Positions 1 through 13,676 of a stretch of 64,000 bases of DNA are shown one piece after another. Source of the stretch: Paralvinella palmiformis (Eukaryota > Annelida > Polychaeta > Terebellida > Alvinellidae); NCBI GenBank assembly GCA_025642065.1, contig JAODUP010000555.1, positions 191,001 through 255,000 on the forward strand. The letters run 5' to 3'. Below the pieces are notes generated by a model. It had not been told where the DNA came from, did no database searches, and worked only from the letters and a program-made list of their open reading frames with translations. A program made the position numbers and the translations under genes. Each line of letters opens with the position of its first letter. Positions within the stretch are counted from its first letter, which is position 1.

Positions 1-399
1 CTAAGTACAGACGTGATCGGATGAAAACACCAAAAGCTACATAAGTAATCCGAAGTACACCGCTTTATTCAAAACCAACACCTAAATCATCATATGTTTA
101 TGTCTCCAACTTAGAAAATGCCTAATATAAATTTCCTAAATTTAGTACAATTACATGTATTGGAAATCTAAACTAAAATTCCTACCTGAGATATCTCTGT
201 GGCTAATAATTAAAAACATAGGATGTCAGATAGGGCTCTGATATAACTGTGAGAGCGTCACACAGGGATCCTAATAGCTATAGCCTAATAAATAACATCA
301 TTTGGGGAATAAATCTGCCTGCAGCTTAAAAGATGAGACAATGTTTGCCGAAAACCTCCACAAACACATCTAGGGATAGAAATTCATCAAAGTGTTGTC

Positions 400-668
400 G
401 TTTTAGGGCCACTTTTGTGCATAAGCTAGGCTAAATGGGCTGAGCAACCACCAATAATAATAATTAGAAAACTTCTATAGCGCCGATATCCTCAAAAAGA
501 ATCAAGCTCAGTGGCGCATCTAGTACAGGGGTTGGGCAAACTGATAGTCTGGGTAATGAGGTGAAGTGAAAGATGAAACACCCTTCTCATATAGCCCAGT
601 CAGGGTTTGAAGCCAGGTGCTATAGATATGTGGCCAACCGTGCTACCAGTTACACCATGGAGGTGCCC
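400..668 (-). mobile_element. tRNA-derived SINE, family A, interrupted copy
   Basis: On the minus strand it begins GGGCACCTCCATGGTGTAACTG (box-A-like) with a box-B-like GGCTTCAAACCC. It continues with GGGTGTTTCATCTTTCACTTC and ends with the conserved CACAAAAGTGGCC tail. The middle (about 455-530) is unrelated sequence, so this copy is interrupted or rearranged. Confidence 0.65.
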
Positions 669-699
669 TAGAAATCCATCAAACAATATTATATAAACT

Positions 700-1252
700 A
701 CGAGAAGGTTGTTTTAGCTGACTGGCTAAAGGGACAATAATACACAACTGTGCAGCACATCTGGTGACATGCACTCGTAAAAGGGAACACATAACACCAG
801 TTTTGTTCCAGCTGCACTGGCTTCCTGTATGTTTCAGATCACAGTAAAAGATCTTGTTTCTTACATTCAAAGTACTGAATGGAACAGCACCCGAGTATCT
901 AAGCGATCTGATGGAAAAATATATACCAGTGAGAATGCTCCAATCTGAATCCTATTCACTTTTGAGAGTAGCAAGAAGCCATACAACAATGTATGGAGAG
1001 AGATCCTTCCGAGCATCAGCTCCCAGGCCGTGGAACGAGTTGACAAACCACATTAAACATATTTTATAAGGTTCTTAAAACCCATTTATTTAAATTGGCA
1101 TATTTATAATATTAAACCAGTTTATTATGTATGAAATGTATTTGATCTTTATGAGCTCAGAATATGTTTAAATTGTGTTTTAAATGTTAAGCGCCTTAGA
1201 GCAATTTCGGTTGAATAAGGTGCTATATAAAATATTATTATTATTATTATTA
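700..1252 (+). mobile_element. LINE (L2/CR1-like) 3' end with reverse transcriptase C-terminus
   Basis: Encodes remnants of the RT C-terminal region: HITPVLFQLHWLPV, then TFKVLNGTAPEYLSDLMEK and SHTTMYGERSFRASAPRPWN. Frameshifts and stops break it. The 3' UTR has GCGCCTTAGAGCAATTTCGG then a GCTATATAAAA hairpin-like tail and (ATT)n, as in many invertebrate CR1/L2-like elements. Dead copy. Confidence 0.75.
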
Positions 1253-1347
1253 ATATGAATATAGAAGAATGCTGGAATTACCCTACAACATGATAACAAT
1301 AACAATGACATAACTCCATCCAGGAACAGATGAGACATTACACATGT

Positions 1348-1398
1348 TAAGCGCCTTAAAGCAATTTTGGTTGAATAAGGCGCTATATAAAATACAGA
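1348..1398 (+). mobile_element. Solo LINE 3' tail
   Basis: AAGCGCCTTAAAGCAATTTT...GAATAAGGCGCTATATAAAATA is a second copy of the 3' tail of the LINE at 700-1252. It lies about 60 bases past the donor of TUBGCP3 exon 13. Confidence 0.65.
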
Positions 1399-1455
1399 CA
1401 ATTTGATATTCTCGTTGACAGTGCCTTATTCCATGTGGCTGAAACAAACACTTAC

Positions 1456-1550
1456 CAGAGCCAACATGTGTCTAATAAGACTCCTGACTGTGGGGTCACC
1501 GTGTTGTAAATACGAATGTATGGCTGTAGCCAGGGCTCCGCCTTTCTTAC
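1456..1550 (-). CDS. TUBGCP3: TUBGCP3 coding exon 13 (last exon in window)
   Basis: 95 nt, acceptor GTTATAG, donor GTAAGT. Encodes [20 protein letters not shown] then [11 protein letters not shown], matching [28 protein letters not shown]. The next exon (VSHPVLSFLYRWI-like) is not found in 1-1455 and should lie left of the window. A LINE 3' tail sits about 60 bases beyond the donor. Confidence 0.95.
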
Positions 1551-4500
1551 CTATAACACCACATAACAACATTAACATCACATGTATCACAGACAGTAAT
1601 AACAGATATGATATAAAATCTAAATAAAGTCCTATCATCCATGACTTCAACCCACTCAAATCTTCATATTTTAACTCTGTCACGTTCAGGGATAACATTT
1701 TAGATCCTACTGTGGGGTTTATGCTTAAAGCACTTTGAAACAGAACATCTCTTCTACAATCGAAGTTTTCTTCAACAAGGATTATATTTATTCCCCGGCT
1801 TATTTATTCTAAATGAATTTTTTTTTACAGGCAATATTTTAATCCAGGACATTTCCTGATTTTGTAAAATTCAAGGACATTTCCAGGACCTGGAAAATGA
1901 ATTAATGGTTTAAAAGTGTTTTAATGGTCCACTCTAGAACATACATAGTCTGATATTAGGATCACACATCACCTCGCATGAGAACCATACATAGCCTGAT
2001 ATAATGACCACAAACCACCTGACAAGAGCCACACATAACCTGATATGAGAACACTAAATGTCACATGAGTACCATACATAACCTGATATGAGAACCAAAA
2101 AATTTGACAGGAAAACCATACACATTATGAATCATGATGTGTGTGGACTAAAAAAAAACCCTCATAAATAGCTAGATATAAGAACCACATAGAACTAGAT
2201 AAGAGAACCATGAAAACACACACACAGAGCGTGATATTGAATCACTCACTCACTCACCCTGGCACACATCCACAAGGGCTGCCATCGTCTTCAGTCTGAT
2301 ATGTGGGCCACACATCCAAACAGCAAGTCTACGTACTGTCAGCTCAGAACCGTGATCACTCAATACCTCATCATCATTCTGCTTAAGCTACAACAATAAT
2401 AATAGTAACCATGGCATTAATAAAATTTAAATGTTCCATTTTTTATACGATGTTTATACGAGTGTATCCAGCTCAATGCCACACTTGTTAATATTAAGTG
2501 ATGGTGGATTAGTTGAAAAATGACAAAACCAGCTGACAAACCATAAGCCATCTCATACACAGAACTTACCTGAGCCTCGAGAACAGACATCAGCCTATAA
2601 TATTCAGTCAGCTCTTGATGTAAAGCATCGCAGAAACTCTAGAAAAGAAACGCACATTTTGGGCGAGTCAGTTATCATTATACCAAAGTAAGGCTAGCAA
2701 ACACAGAGAACAAAGAGAATACGATGCTGAGCTCTAATTTTGCCCCTTGAAAATAACAGTAATAACACTCAGGGCCAGAAAAATATTTCTCACCTCACTA
2801 GTCCTGGAGCTGGTTAAATTTAATCTACTAGCCCCAACAAATTCCTTACTAACCCAACAAATTCCTTACTAGCCCAACAATGTTTTTAATAACTTAATGA
2901 GATAAGCTATCAGCACAACAAAAAACTATCCTGGATATAGTAGCCTATCATATACAATTAAATAAGTCATTAAGCTAGCAATGTCATCAAGTGCAATTTA
3001 CTACAAAGAATGATAAGTTGGGAAGACCGCATAGAAATTGTTGATACTAAAGAGACATGGAACACTTGGAATGATATTAGTGCACTTTAATAGTTTTAAA
3101 TTTAATTAATGAGTGAGACTAATAATAAAATCACTTATATTTGTCACAAAATATATTTCACCCAACATGTTTGAAGATCAAGATTGGCTTGATTGATAGT
3201 TGAAATCCAGTTTGCATAAAGCATCGACTGGTTCCTATAAAACGCAATATTTTTCCAAATAAAATTTAAAATAGATATCACACCATATTATTAATCGAAC
3301 ATATTAATATTTACTCACTTTTAGAGGCCATATCATATAGAATTATTAACACAATTTCATCATGTTCTTGGTGTGACTAAAGTGATCAAGTTACAGAATT
3401 CCACACATTTGCCTCAACAGCCCAAATCCCTAAATTGCTGCAAATCAGTGTATACAAGATTAGAACCTATCTGGCCCCAAAAAGGCACTAGCCTGGTTTG
3501 GATAATATTTCATACCAGTCATTAGTCTGAAGGCACAATACACTAGTCCCAGGCAGCCGAGCGACCCTTTTTTTAACCCCACATAATTAAGTATTTTCTT
3601 TTTACAAAACTTTACAGAGACATCAAAAATAAATCTTCAACAATCTTAATAAATGTAATGGTAACTGTGAGCTAATGGTTAGAGGATACACAGGAAATAT
3701 ACATGTAAGACCAATTAGTAGTGACTTTACTTAATAATAATAATAATAGCTGAAATGGCAGTTTTTAACGTGGCTAGCAACCTCAAATAAAGGAGACACA
3801 TCTGGTCTGTGTGTTATAGCTTCCACACGGAGACTAATTCTAAATTAATTTAGAATATATGGCATATTTGGCGGAGAAAACAGTTGCCTGGCTGGAAGAA
3901 AAACTCCTCCTACTATAGTGCCACGGCCGAGGCACAAACCTGCGACCTCGCACACAGAATAACCATAGCCATAGGTAAATAGTCTCATGCTCTACCCATA
4001 AAGAGACAATTATATGATTCATCATCAAGCTACATGATATAAAACATGAATAACGCGACTCTCTTTCTCATCCGGATTGATTAAACAAATGTCTGGCGAG
4101 GTTGACGAACCTGGCCAACCAATCCAAAGGCACGATCGGTACTTCGCGAGTCGGCGTATTTCCATATCTGGTTATACATCCAGCCGCATTCTGCTAACTT
4201 GGCCACTGCCTTCCTTAGAGCTCGAGGTATACCAGCCTGGAATTATATAAGAAACATGAAAGCGATAATTTGCACGTGTGTGTTTGTGCATACATACATG
4301 CATCTTCAGCTATCTATTAACATAAATTATAAGCCATCATAAAGTGATTGGGATCTTGAAAAAAAAGGTGTTATAAAAGCAGTGTGACAGTATTTCTATT
4401 ATCTAAATTCAAAACATTCGGTCTAATACTATAGCAATTATTATTATTGTTTATTTCATATTCATAAGAATATACTATTACAAAAATTAAATACAAACAC

Positions 4501-6434
4501 AACTAAACAGACAAACTGATATTACATATACAACATTATGTATTTACAGCTAATATGTGCACGTGCAGTAATTGTTCTGTGCATACTGTATTTAAGATAT
4601 ACTTGTATCAAATCTATCACCCTCCCTAATAAAATACCACATTATGTTACGGGGTCAACAAGAGTAGAGAAACAGATGCTAGCATCATGATATCAGTTCT
4701 CACAAAAGCAAAGGACGAAGCTTACTGACCTTGGCATCGATTCTGTAACCTTCCTTGGTTACATCGTACTTGATATATTTGCCCTCGATACCCCGGAAGA
4801 CGTAGACCAATTCGCGAAGTATCACAGCCTCGGATAATTCTGTTCAAGCGGAAACAAAATTTAAAAGCAACGGTTACACTCGTAAAGCCACAAACTGATA
4901 CATCAAAATTTCTAACAAGGTATTTACTGTTAAAAGACTTAAACTTAAGCCTTTTACCTGTTATTATTCCCTTCTTTATAACTGTGATTTCTAAGGAAGA
5001 ATTATAATTTACTGCGATAACAAATGTTAAAAATCACAGTCTTGGCAAAGCTACCTTCACATAACTAGTTAAAACAGACTGAGGGTAATCATGATAACCA
5101 CAACTTATGCACATCAGCTTATTTAAAAAACTGATGGCATACCGAGATTAATATGCTAATTTTGGTTTATGTTATTCAGTTGTTTCACATCAGACGTCTC
5201 CAACATTGAAAGGATGTTAATTAATACCGGTCTTTACCAAACAGCGTGGCTGGTATACCTTTCATCATACTAGTCTGGCCAGATATTGGGCAGCCCAGAT
5301 AACATATATGACCTCATTTATTGTACTGTCGTCAATATTTTGAATTGTTTATTTAGATCAGAATACATTCAAGATGCTTTTTTGTTGTCATCTTGGCAGA
5401 CATTTTTCAATGTAGTATAGTTCATAGTGCACTGTGCTATGAGGCACCAGGGTGGGTTCTAATCCTGATGTCATCAATACCTGTGGACTCACTCACACAC
5501 TCCCCTAATGAAGGCTTTCATCCTTATTACCATATATACTTGCATATAAGTCGATTTTTTGGGTAGGGAAAAGGGTGTTCTCAGTAGCAACTCGACTTAT
5601 ACAAGCGTCATATTTCCTCCCAGCTGAAGGAAAGATGTTTTCAGCCATCCTTGACACACAACATTATAGGATTTAACTCAATAAGAGGCAGAGTCGGAAT
5701 AAAATCGTCCCACCGCTGCCTACTAATCCATTATTATTCAATAAATAAAAATAAATTTTCACACCAAACTGTTATTTGGATCTCACAAATATGCTGTTAG
5801 CTACCAGTACCTCCAGATGTGCTGTGAAACAATGACTTAATAATACTTGCCAATAGAACTTACAATCAGGCATGTTTGTGTGAGCCACAGTTGGAACAAA
5901 ATTGCCAAACATCTGCCTACTAGTCTTATTCATTAAAATAAGATTAATTTTCAACAAACTGTTATTTGGATCTCACAAATATGCCAGTCTTTACATAATA
6001 ATACTTGATAGTCATACGCTGTTAACTACCGATACTTCCAGATGATTAGTGATAAAATAGGAATCACTGTTCACATTGCAAACCTTGCTTGTCACTTGAC
6101 GTGAAACAATTAATTAATAACACTTGCCAGTTGAAGTTACAATCAGTTTGTTTATTATTTAAATATAACTTTTTCGTGAATGGCGACAATGATTCGGATT
6201 TTGAGGGATTTTAAGCCAATACTTGACCTTGACTTATACTGTGAGCATATGCCTGAGAAAGAATTACAGGGTCAATAACTGACCTTGACTTATCTGCCAG
6301 GTCGACTTATACATGAGTAAATACAGTAGATACGATCTCATATGAATCCACAACATGGCAAGTCCTTATTTCACACAAACTGACATGACTCATTCATGGA
6401 AATCTTGCTATTCCTCAAAAATATATATATATTA

Positions 6435-6489
<55 letters not shown>

Positions 6490-9400
6490 GACCAATATGT
6501 TACCAGTCTAAAAATGATATGAAAATAAACATATAACAGTTTTAATATTCTAACCAAGAACGTTTTCCACAGTGTGTTCAGGTTAAATATGAATACATCT
6601 CCTGTACAGCCTTCAAATCCTATACATCGTCTGGTCTGAACTATATACCAACTCAACACAATCAGAGAAAAGCTTATTTCAGATGAATGACCTAATAATA
6701 TTATAGCTGGGGTGTGACTGTCCACAGGCAAAAATATAAACATGTGGGAAAAAAGACGAGCGAATCTTTTGTAATATTTACATACCATCACTGGATCCAG
6801 GCTTCCGTGACATCCTGTAGCTAGTAGATGTTGTAGATATGGTTCTATCCGATCTCAACATCAATGTTGTATCTACCCAGTACAGTAAAGATAAGGTATA
6901 TTTTATAATATATTTCACAGGGGACTCACACACAGACTCACACACATATATACACACACACACACCAGTAACACTAATTAGCCAGTAAACCATGAATTAC
7001 CAGTTTGATTCCTGCCCAACAGATGAAGAACTCTCTCACCAGTAGACGGCAGCACCTGACCACCTCTCAGAAGTTGTGCTCCTGCCGGTGTCTTTAAGTA
7101 ACTGCAGTCATAAAAATTACCATAGTAACCATAACATATCACTTCATCCAAGAAAGTGATGGACCATGTTTCAACATAAAATTAGGTTAGAATCAAACTC
7201 TGGTAGGTACCTTTTACTCTACAGAACATAAACCACACCTATTGTGCTGATGGACAACTTCACTAAACATCCCTTCCTTATTAAGATAATATTGTGCATA
7301 TATCAATGTTCCAGGCTCTACTGTTAGCCACCCATCAGTACAGTTTTAGATGTCCACCCAATAACATCTTTAGATTCTTCGTGGATCACAGGAACAAAGA
7401 TATTGTTAACTTCAACTGATCCAGACGAAGCACATTTATATAGCTTTATCCAACGACTATTTTGATCGGATAATGTTACTGCCCAAAGATTACCCGAGAA
7501 CAGACTCGACGTGCACAATCTTGCTCTACCGGGTTTACACATTATGGATTTTATTTAACTAAATGCAACAAATTTTAATTTTTAAGGACAATTATGCGAA
7601 AAATTTTAAAGACCTATCCATTAACCTATCCTACTTATAACGGATGAACCAGCCCTCAAATTAAGACGTAGTGGACGATTCTCTACCTTGGTGGTACTGA
7701 CTGAGGTACCGGTGATGGATCGTTGCTATGAAAGCTGCTCCGAATGCTGCTGATGCCACTCGAAGCTGTCGATGATCCAGTGACAGAATGGATTTTAGCG
7801 CTGCCGTCTGTCGTTAATTGGCCAGAATGTTGGCTTACGAATGGCGTAGAAACGAGGTGACTTGATAAACTGTGGAAGAATGTTGACGATGTGCCACCCT
7901 GGAGACAACAATCAATCGATTATTAATCGAAATCAAAGTAATAATTTGGGGACCGTCTATTTTTTAACAACACACATTGATGAGAAAAATAAATAATTTC
8001 CTAACCAAAAAATATTCAGACAACCAAAAACACAAAAAAAACGTAATGCTCCCCTGTCAATAATGAGCACAAGACCAAATGTTATACCGAGGTTTGTTTA
8101 CATCACTTTTTCTGCAAATGGCTTGCATGAACGCCATGTCCAACATTCATTAAATGACGTGTCCACGGGTCAGTATATTAATACAGTATCTATTCTGAAT
8201 CATATTAACAGTGTTGTATCTAGAACACGGCTCTGTGGGATTTGCGATGTTTGTAGCGAGCTTGTTGACAAAATAAGATTCTGACATTGATGACGAGGCC
8301 CAAATAATACCTAGTCGCTTTTATTCCAAGTTCGTAATTAGCCACGGAGCTAGAAAGTTATTGCTTTCCACCAAAGAAAGCATACATTAAAGTGAACAAA
8401 AATAAAGCACAGAGCCACTCGCACTAATCCAACCACTGTATACATCAAAAGATCAGTGGAAACTGTTCAAACACTAAATAACATGGTACCAAACAGCCAT
8501 ACAGCAATGTATGGAGAGAAATCGTTCGGAGCATCAGCTCCCAGGCTGTGGAATAAGTTACCAAACCATAATAAACCTTTAGCAAGTAAAGAAATATTTT
8601 GTATGGTTCTTAAAACCCATTTATTTAAATTAGCCTATTTATAATATATATAGCAGTTTATTATGTATAAAATGTGTTTGTGCAATATGAGCTCAGAATA
8701 TGTTTCAATTATGTTTTAAATGTAAAGCGCCTTAGAGCAATTCAAGTTGAATAAGGCACTACAAAAATATTATTATAATAACACACCAGTGGTGATACAT
8801 ATGATATAAATATAGGATTGAAATATTTAGAATATAAGACATAATTATTTTTCTATTGGTATTTATTATAAAAAAAGATTAGATTTTATTTCTAATGCTC
8901 TAATCCTGAGAGTAATTACTGTAAATATATGTCACAGTTATAGGAAATTCGACGTATTTTCTGTGAAAATAATGAGTTGAGAATATTTGCTCTATTTAGT
9001 TTCAACAGTGATCCAATGCACTAACAACTAGACCATGGAGGCACCCTCCGAACAGAGATTTGATGAATTTTAATATTTATTAGTGTTGTCAACCTAAGTC
9101 AACTGACTCGTAATAAACTCACCAGAAAGATTCAACACTTACAACTTGGGTGGTAAGATAAAACAGTTCTTGAACGTAATATTATTATGTTATTTGAGAT
9201 GTGACTTGTCATGAATGACTTTATTACAATCCGGATTTTTATGTTGATTATCAACATACAGTTTCTGAACCATAAATATGGAACTAGTTACCTTCTGTTT
9301 TGATGTGCTCTCTCCACTCAGTCTGTGCAAAAGATACAAGATTGCCCAGCGATTCCTCAACAACTTCTGAAAACCAAACCAAACACTGGTAACAAATAGA

Positions 9401-12400
9401 ATCTAGCTAGCTGTAACTGCGCCAAATGTAGATTAATATTTAACCAAAATAATGTGCCACTAATTTCTAAAAATGATAATAAAAAATTAAATAAAACACG
9501 AGTGTTGTCTGAAGAAATACAACATCCATGACATTTACTATTGTGATAGAAAAATTGTTTCAATTCAACTGGAATATAATCAGATTTAGAATCTAACGGA
9601 CAATCCGATTTAGCAAACTGAGTGATCCTGATGGATAATAAATTAATTAATTGAATACACCAAATACTCAAATCATTCTTGAACATCAATCTTGTGTCAT
9701 GTTAAACTCCTGGAATTCACACACTAATTTTCATCACATTATGAACGCTATGCTAAAATCATAACACAAATACTAAAACGTATAATGACTTCGTATCAAA
9801 GTTGGTATACGTCGACGATGTGTCATAAACCACATTCATTCAGGCAACAACTTTCTATGTGCATGCAAATTTTCACATTGTTATAATGTTAGCATGTTGT
9901 GCATGCATGTTAAGAGAAAAGTGTTATTTAATCCGCACGAACAGCAATATAACAGCTAAAAACACTATACAAAAACCCATTTTATCTTAGGTATAGCCTT
10001 TTTTAATGATTAAGCCATACATAAGTCATGCCATAACATTGATTGACTGCTTACAGCGGTCTATTGGCATCACATTACAGTCATCTAACGTATACGAACC
10101 TGTCCTTGTAAGATTCTATGTAGTTCTGAGAAGACAGCAGCATCTTTATCTCTCTTTTGTCTGACAACTGCAACAGATACAAACACTCACTTATGTACTA
10201 AACCTATTAATGACATCAGAGATGTGTGACTGGTTAAAGAAGACCCTAAATAATTGTTTTGACTAGATTATTTTGTAATGGGCTGGAAACCAGATAGAGA
10301 AATCTATACACACACACACACACATATATATCATATTTTTAGTATTGTTGTTGTTGTTATTAATATTATTATAAACTATGTATTTTTTGGTCAATACATG
10401 TAGCATAAATAGCTAAAATAGTTTTTTTCTATTGTCAACTAATGTACATTTACAGTTACAGCATGCTAGGATTTTCTGACTAACAGTATCTTGATCACAT
10501 TGATGTGCATTCCATGAACTAAAATTACTGATTGCATTAACCTTGTTATAAATACAAGTATTTAAAAAGATTTTAAACATCTCTGTAAAAAAGCATGTTT
10601 TTATTATTAGCTCTATACGTGCATTCTAGTTAATAATATGTCATTTTAGGTGAAGCTAATGGCATCTTTTATAGATGTGTGAAACAGGTTATAGAAAATA
10701 CTAAACAAATCAGTAAAGTTTAAAATTTTTAAATATCATTGTAGAAGCCGGATTAAATTACTGAAAGAATGGACACATTTGAAATACACCATAACTGACG
10801 TACATTTTCTCTTGATCTTTTCTGCTATTTCAAATTCGTCTGTTTCTGTCAGACTATAAATGGAACTGCAAACAAATAGAAACAAAAATATTATTAATAC
10901 AGTTCCAGCAGTGTGAGTGTGCCATGTACTTGGATATTACGCAAATGTATATAACATATAGCTGGCACTATATTATTTAAAATGATGTAAAAGCTGCTCT
11001 TTTGTGCTCACTTGTTTGCACTCGGCAAGTCAAACAGTTTGAGCAACATTCAAAGGTAAAGTGAAAAACTAAACACCTTTCTGGCATAGACTAGCCAGGG
11101 TTTGAACCCAGGCCCATATTATTATTATATTGCGTTATCATATAATATTATGATAACAGACACATCTAGTTACATCGATAAACATACCTTCCTAGTGTTG
11201 TTAGAGCCACCTTGTAGTATGGACTTAATGCATCTAGAAATAATCAAATAATAACATTTGCATTAAATTAGTTTTACCTGCATGTAAAGAAGGTATCTGA
11301 CATTACACACACTGACACACACTTGCGTATACATACCAGTCAACTTGTTTTAACAGATTATCATTATAACTAAACAATCACGAGTGTCTCAGTTAGGTTT
11401 TGAAAAGGACAGAGCACAGTTGAAAGATGGAGACAATCACCAGTGTTTCAGTTAGGTTTTGAAAAGGACAGAGCGCAGTTGAAAGATGGAGAACACTTTT
11501 AATGCGCGAATTACATTTTTCAGGGAGCATCATTGGAATCAGTTAACTTTAGCAGTAATAGAATTACCAATTACTGCAGTTCAGTAACTTGCTGATGTCC
11601 TGGACAAATGCAGTCATATGTACAAGATATCTCAAATCCAGCACACCACCCAAAACAAGGCACAAAATAAAGGGGAACGTCCAAATGAGAGCAGGGCGCA
11701 ATCCCCTTAGAAAAGAGTCTAGCTGAAACACTGATAAGAGATTACTACTAATTATGATCACAATCTGAAAAGTTTTTAGAAAATAATGCAACCCGACCTA
11801 AATTACAGCAATCAGATTTCTTTATTATAATATTTATATTTTACGGGGGTCCTTTTCATAATAACACATTCATGACTCCCTTCGTTATATTTTGCTCACG
11901 TTGTAGTTTATACGATGAAAACGCTTCCTTTTTATCGTATAAACCTGAACAGATAAAAATTAACCTACATTTAGTAGCATTAGCAAAACACACATTATTT
12001 TTATCACCACGAGTAATGAACACAGAAACAACATAATGGATTATATTAATAAAAATAATGTAGATTTAGCAGGAAGCATTCAAAGACACAATACAGTAAG
12101 AAAAACAATAAGAAATTTGAATGATCAAATTGATTAAATGCACTGAAGCCATCAGTGACGTAAAACTAAGACTGTGAGTTATACATAGACATGCACCTCA
12201 TCATACTCACACCAATAGACATACAGAGTTTCAGTCAGTACAACAATAGTGTCCAATTTGTCTTGGTCTAAACATGTCTCTCGAAAACCATTCGGAACTC
12301 TTTGTGAAGGGATAGTCACCCTTCATTTCAAATTTTGGGATCTAATACAGCTATACTCACAAATATCATAAATCATGTCAAAATGTGTAAACGATCACCC

Positions 12401-13305
12401 ACATTTTATATAATCCAGTTCAAAGTTTTGATTAAATGACTTTTAATGGCCTATGTGTGCCGCCATTTTGAAGCTAGACAGATACCGGAAACTCCCGAAT
12501 GCTGACGTCTCTTCAGTACATCCAGTTGACCTGAAGTCTGTAGAGCCCGTACAAAATCATGTAAACAAGTGTGAACAATGAATTATTCTAGAACGAAACG
12601 GCATTATCTTGTTAAAATTACATCATGTATGACATACAACCATATCAGTTTGAGCCAGAAGGAACCTGACAAGAGGAAGATGATTCAAAATGGCTCAGAA
12701 ATTAGCGCCAATGTGACATCGGAGCATTTCAGTTTTCTCCTTCCCGCCTTCGAATCTGGCTTCCGGTGCAGCTGTAATGGCAGCCCTACAGTGATTTGGA
12801 CTATTTCCCTACATCTATGATACCAGGTATATTTCGTGATTATTATTGTGTAATTTTTGGTTACCATTCTCACACAATATGGCCACGTCCTAAGGAAGGA
12901 TACTGCTTCAGAGCTGGCACACTGATATAGTTTGGTAGTTTCATACGTTGTAGCTGGTGTGTACATTTAAATATGTTCCTAGTGTATCTGTAGCTCAGTT
13001 GACACAACTTTAAAACGGGAGTCAATTAAGCTGGTAACATTACTGGTATACAAAAATTAACCCAAAACTTAGTTTTCTAAAACATGTCCTGTTGTGTACA
13101 TTTGGTTCTAATTGGACAACGTGATAGACTTCTAGTATCATTCATGTCACAGACTGATATAAATATTTCCAACAAATGGAAAAACTTTTATTTGGTCTGT
13201 AAATTGTAAACAGATAACATGAATAGGTTATAGCAATGAAAGGTTTTATGATATCGACTGTGAATATATTATGATAATTGTGCCTAGATATGACAATCCA
13301 TTTAG

Positions 13306-13365
<60 letters not shown>

Positions 13366-13640
13366 TGTGTAACAAATCCAAGAACATGATTTTTGCAAAA
13401 GATTTATTTATATATTTAATTAATTCTGATCAACCATAAGCACAAACTATATAAAACAGTGAGACACATATGGCTGTTCATGATAATTACTTTATTAATA
13501 ACTTGGTCATTCGGGTAAGCATCACAGAAAATAGTTATAATTACACCTATAGATGTAATTACAGGATTTTTAAAAGTGGAAATCCAACGTGAATACAAGT
13601 TGATTCACTGGATTTTTGCAAAATCAATTTGCAAGAATCA

Positions 13641-13676
<36 letters not shown>

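Noticed and set aside
1..399. Search for TUBGCP3 exon 14 at the left edge
   Set aside because: An AG|GTAGG-like donor near 183 exists, but no frame around it gives the expected GCP3 sequence; the exon should be outside the window.
9357..9689. 110-codon minus-strand ORF
   Set aside because: It is intron read-through into TUBGCP3 exon 5 in the wrong frame; it has no homology and crosses the splice acceptor.
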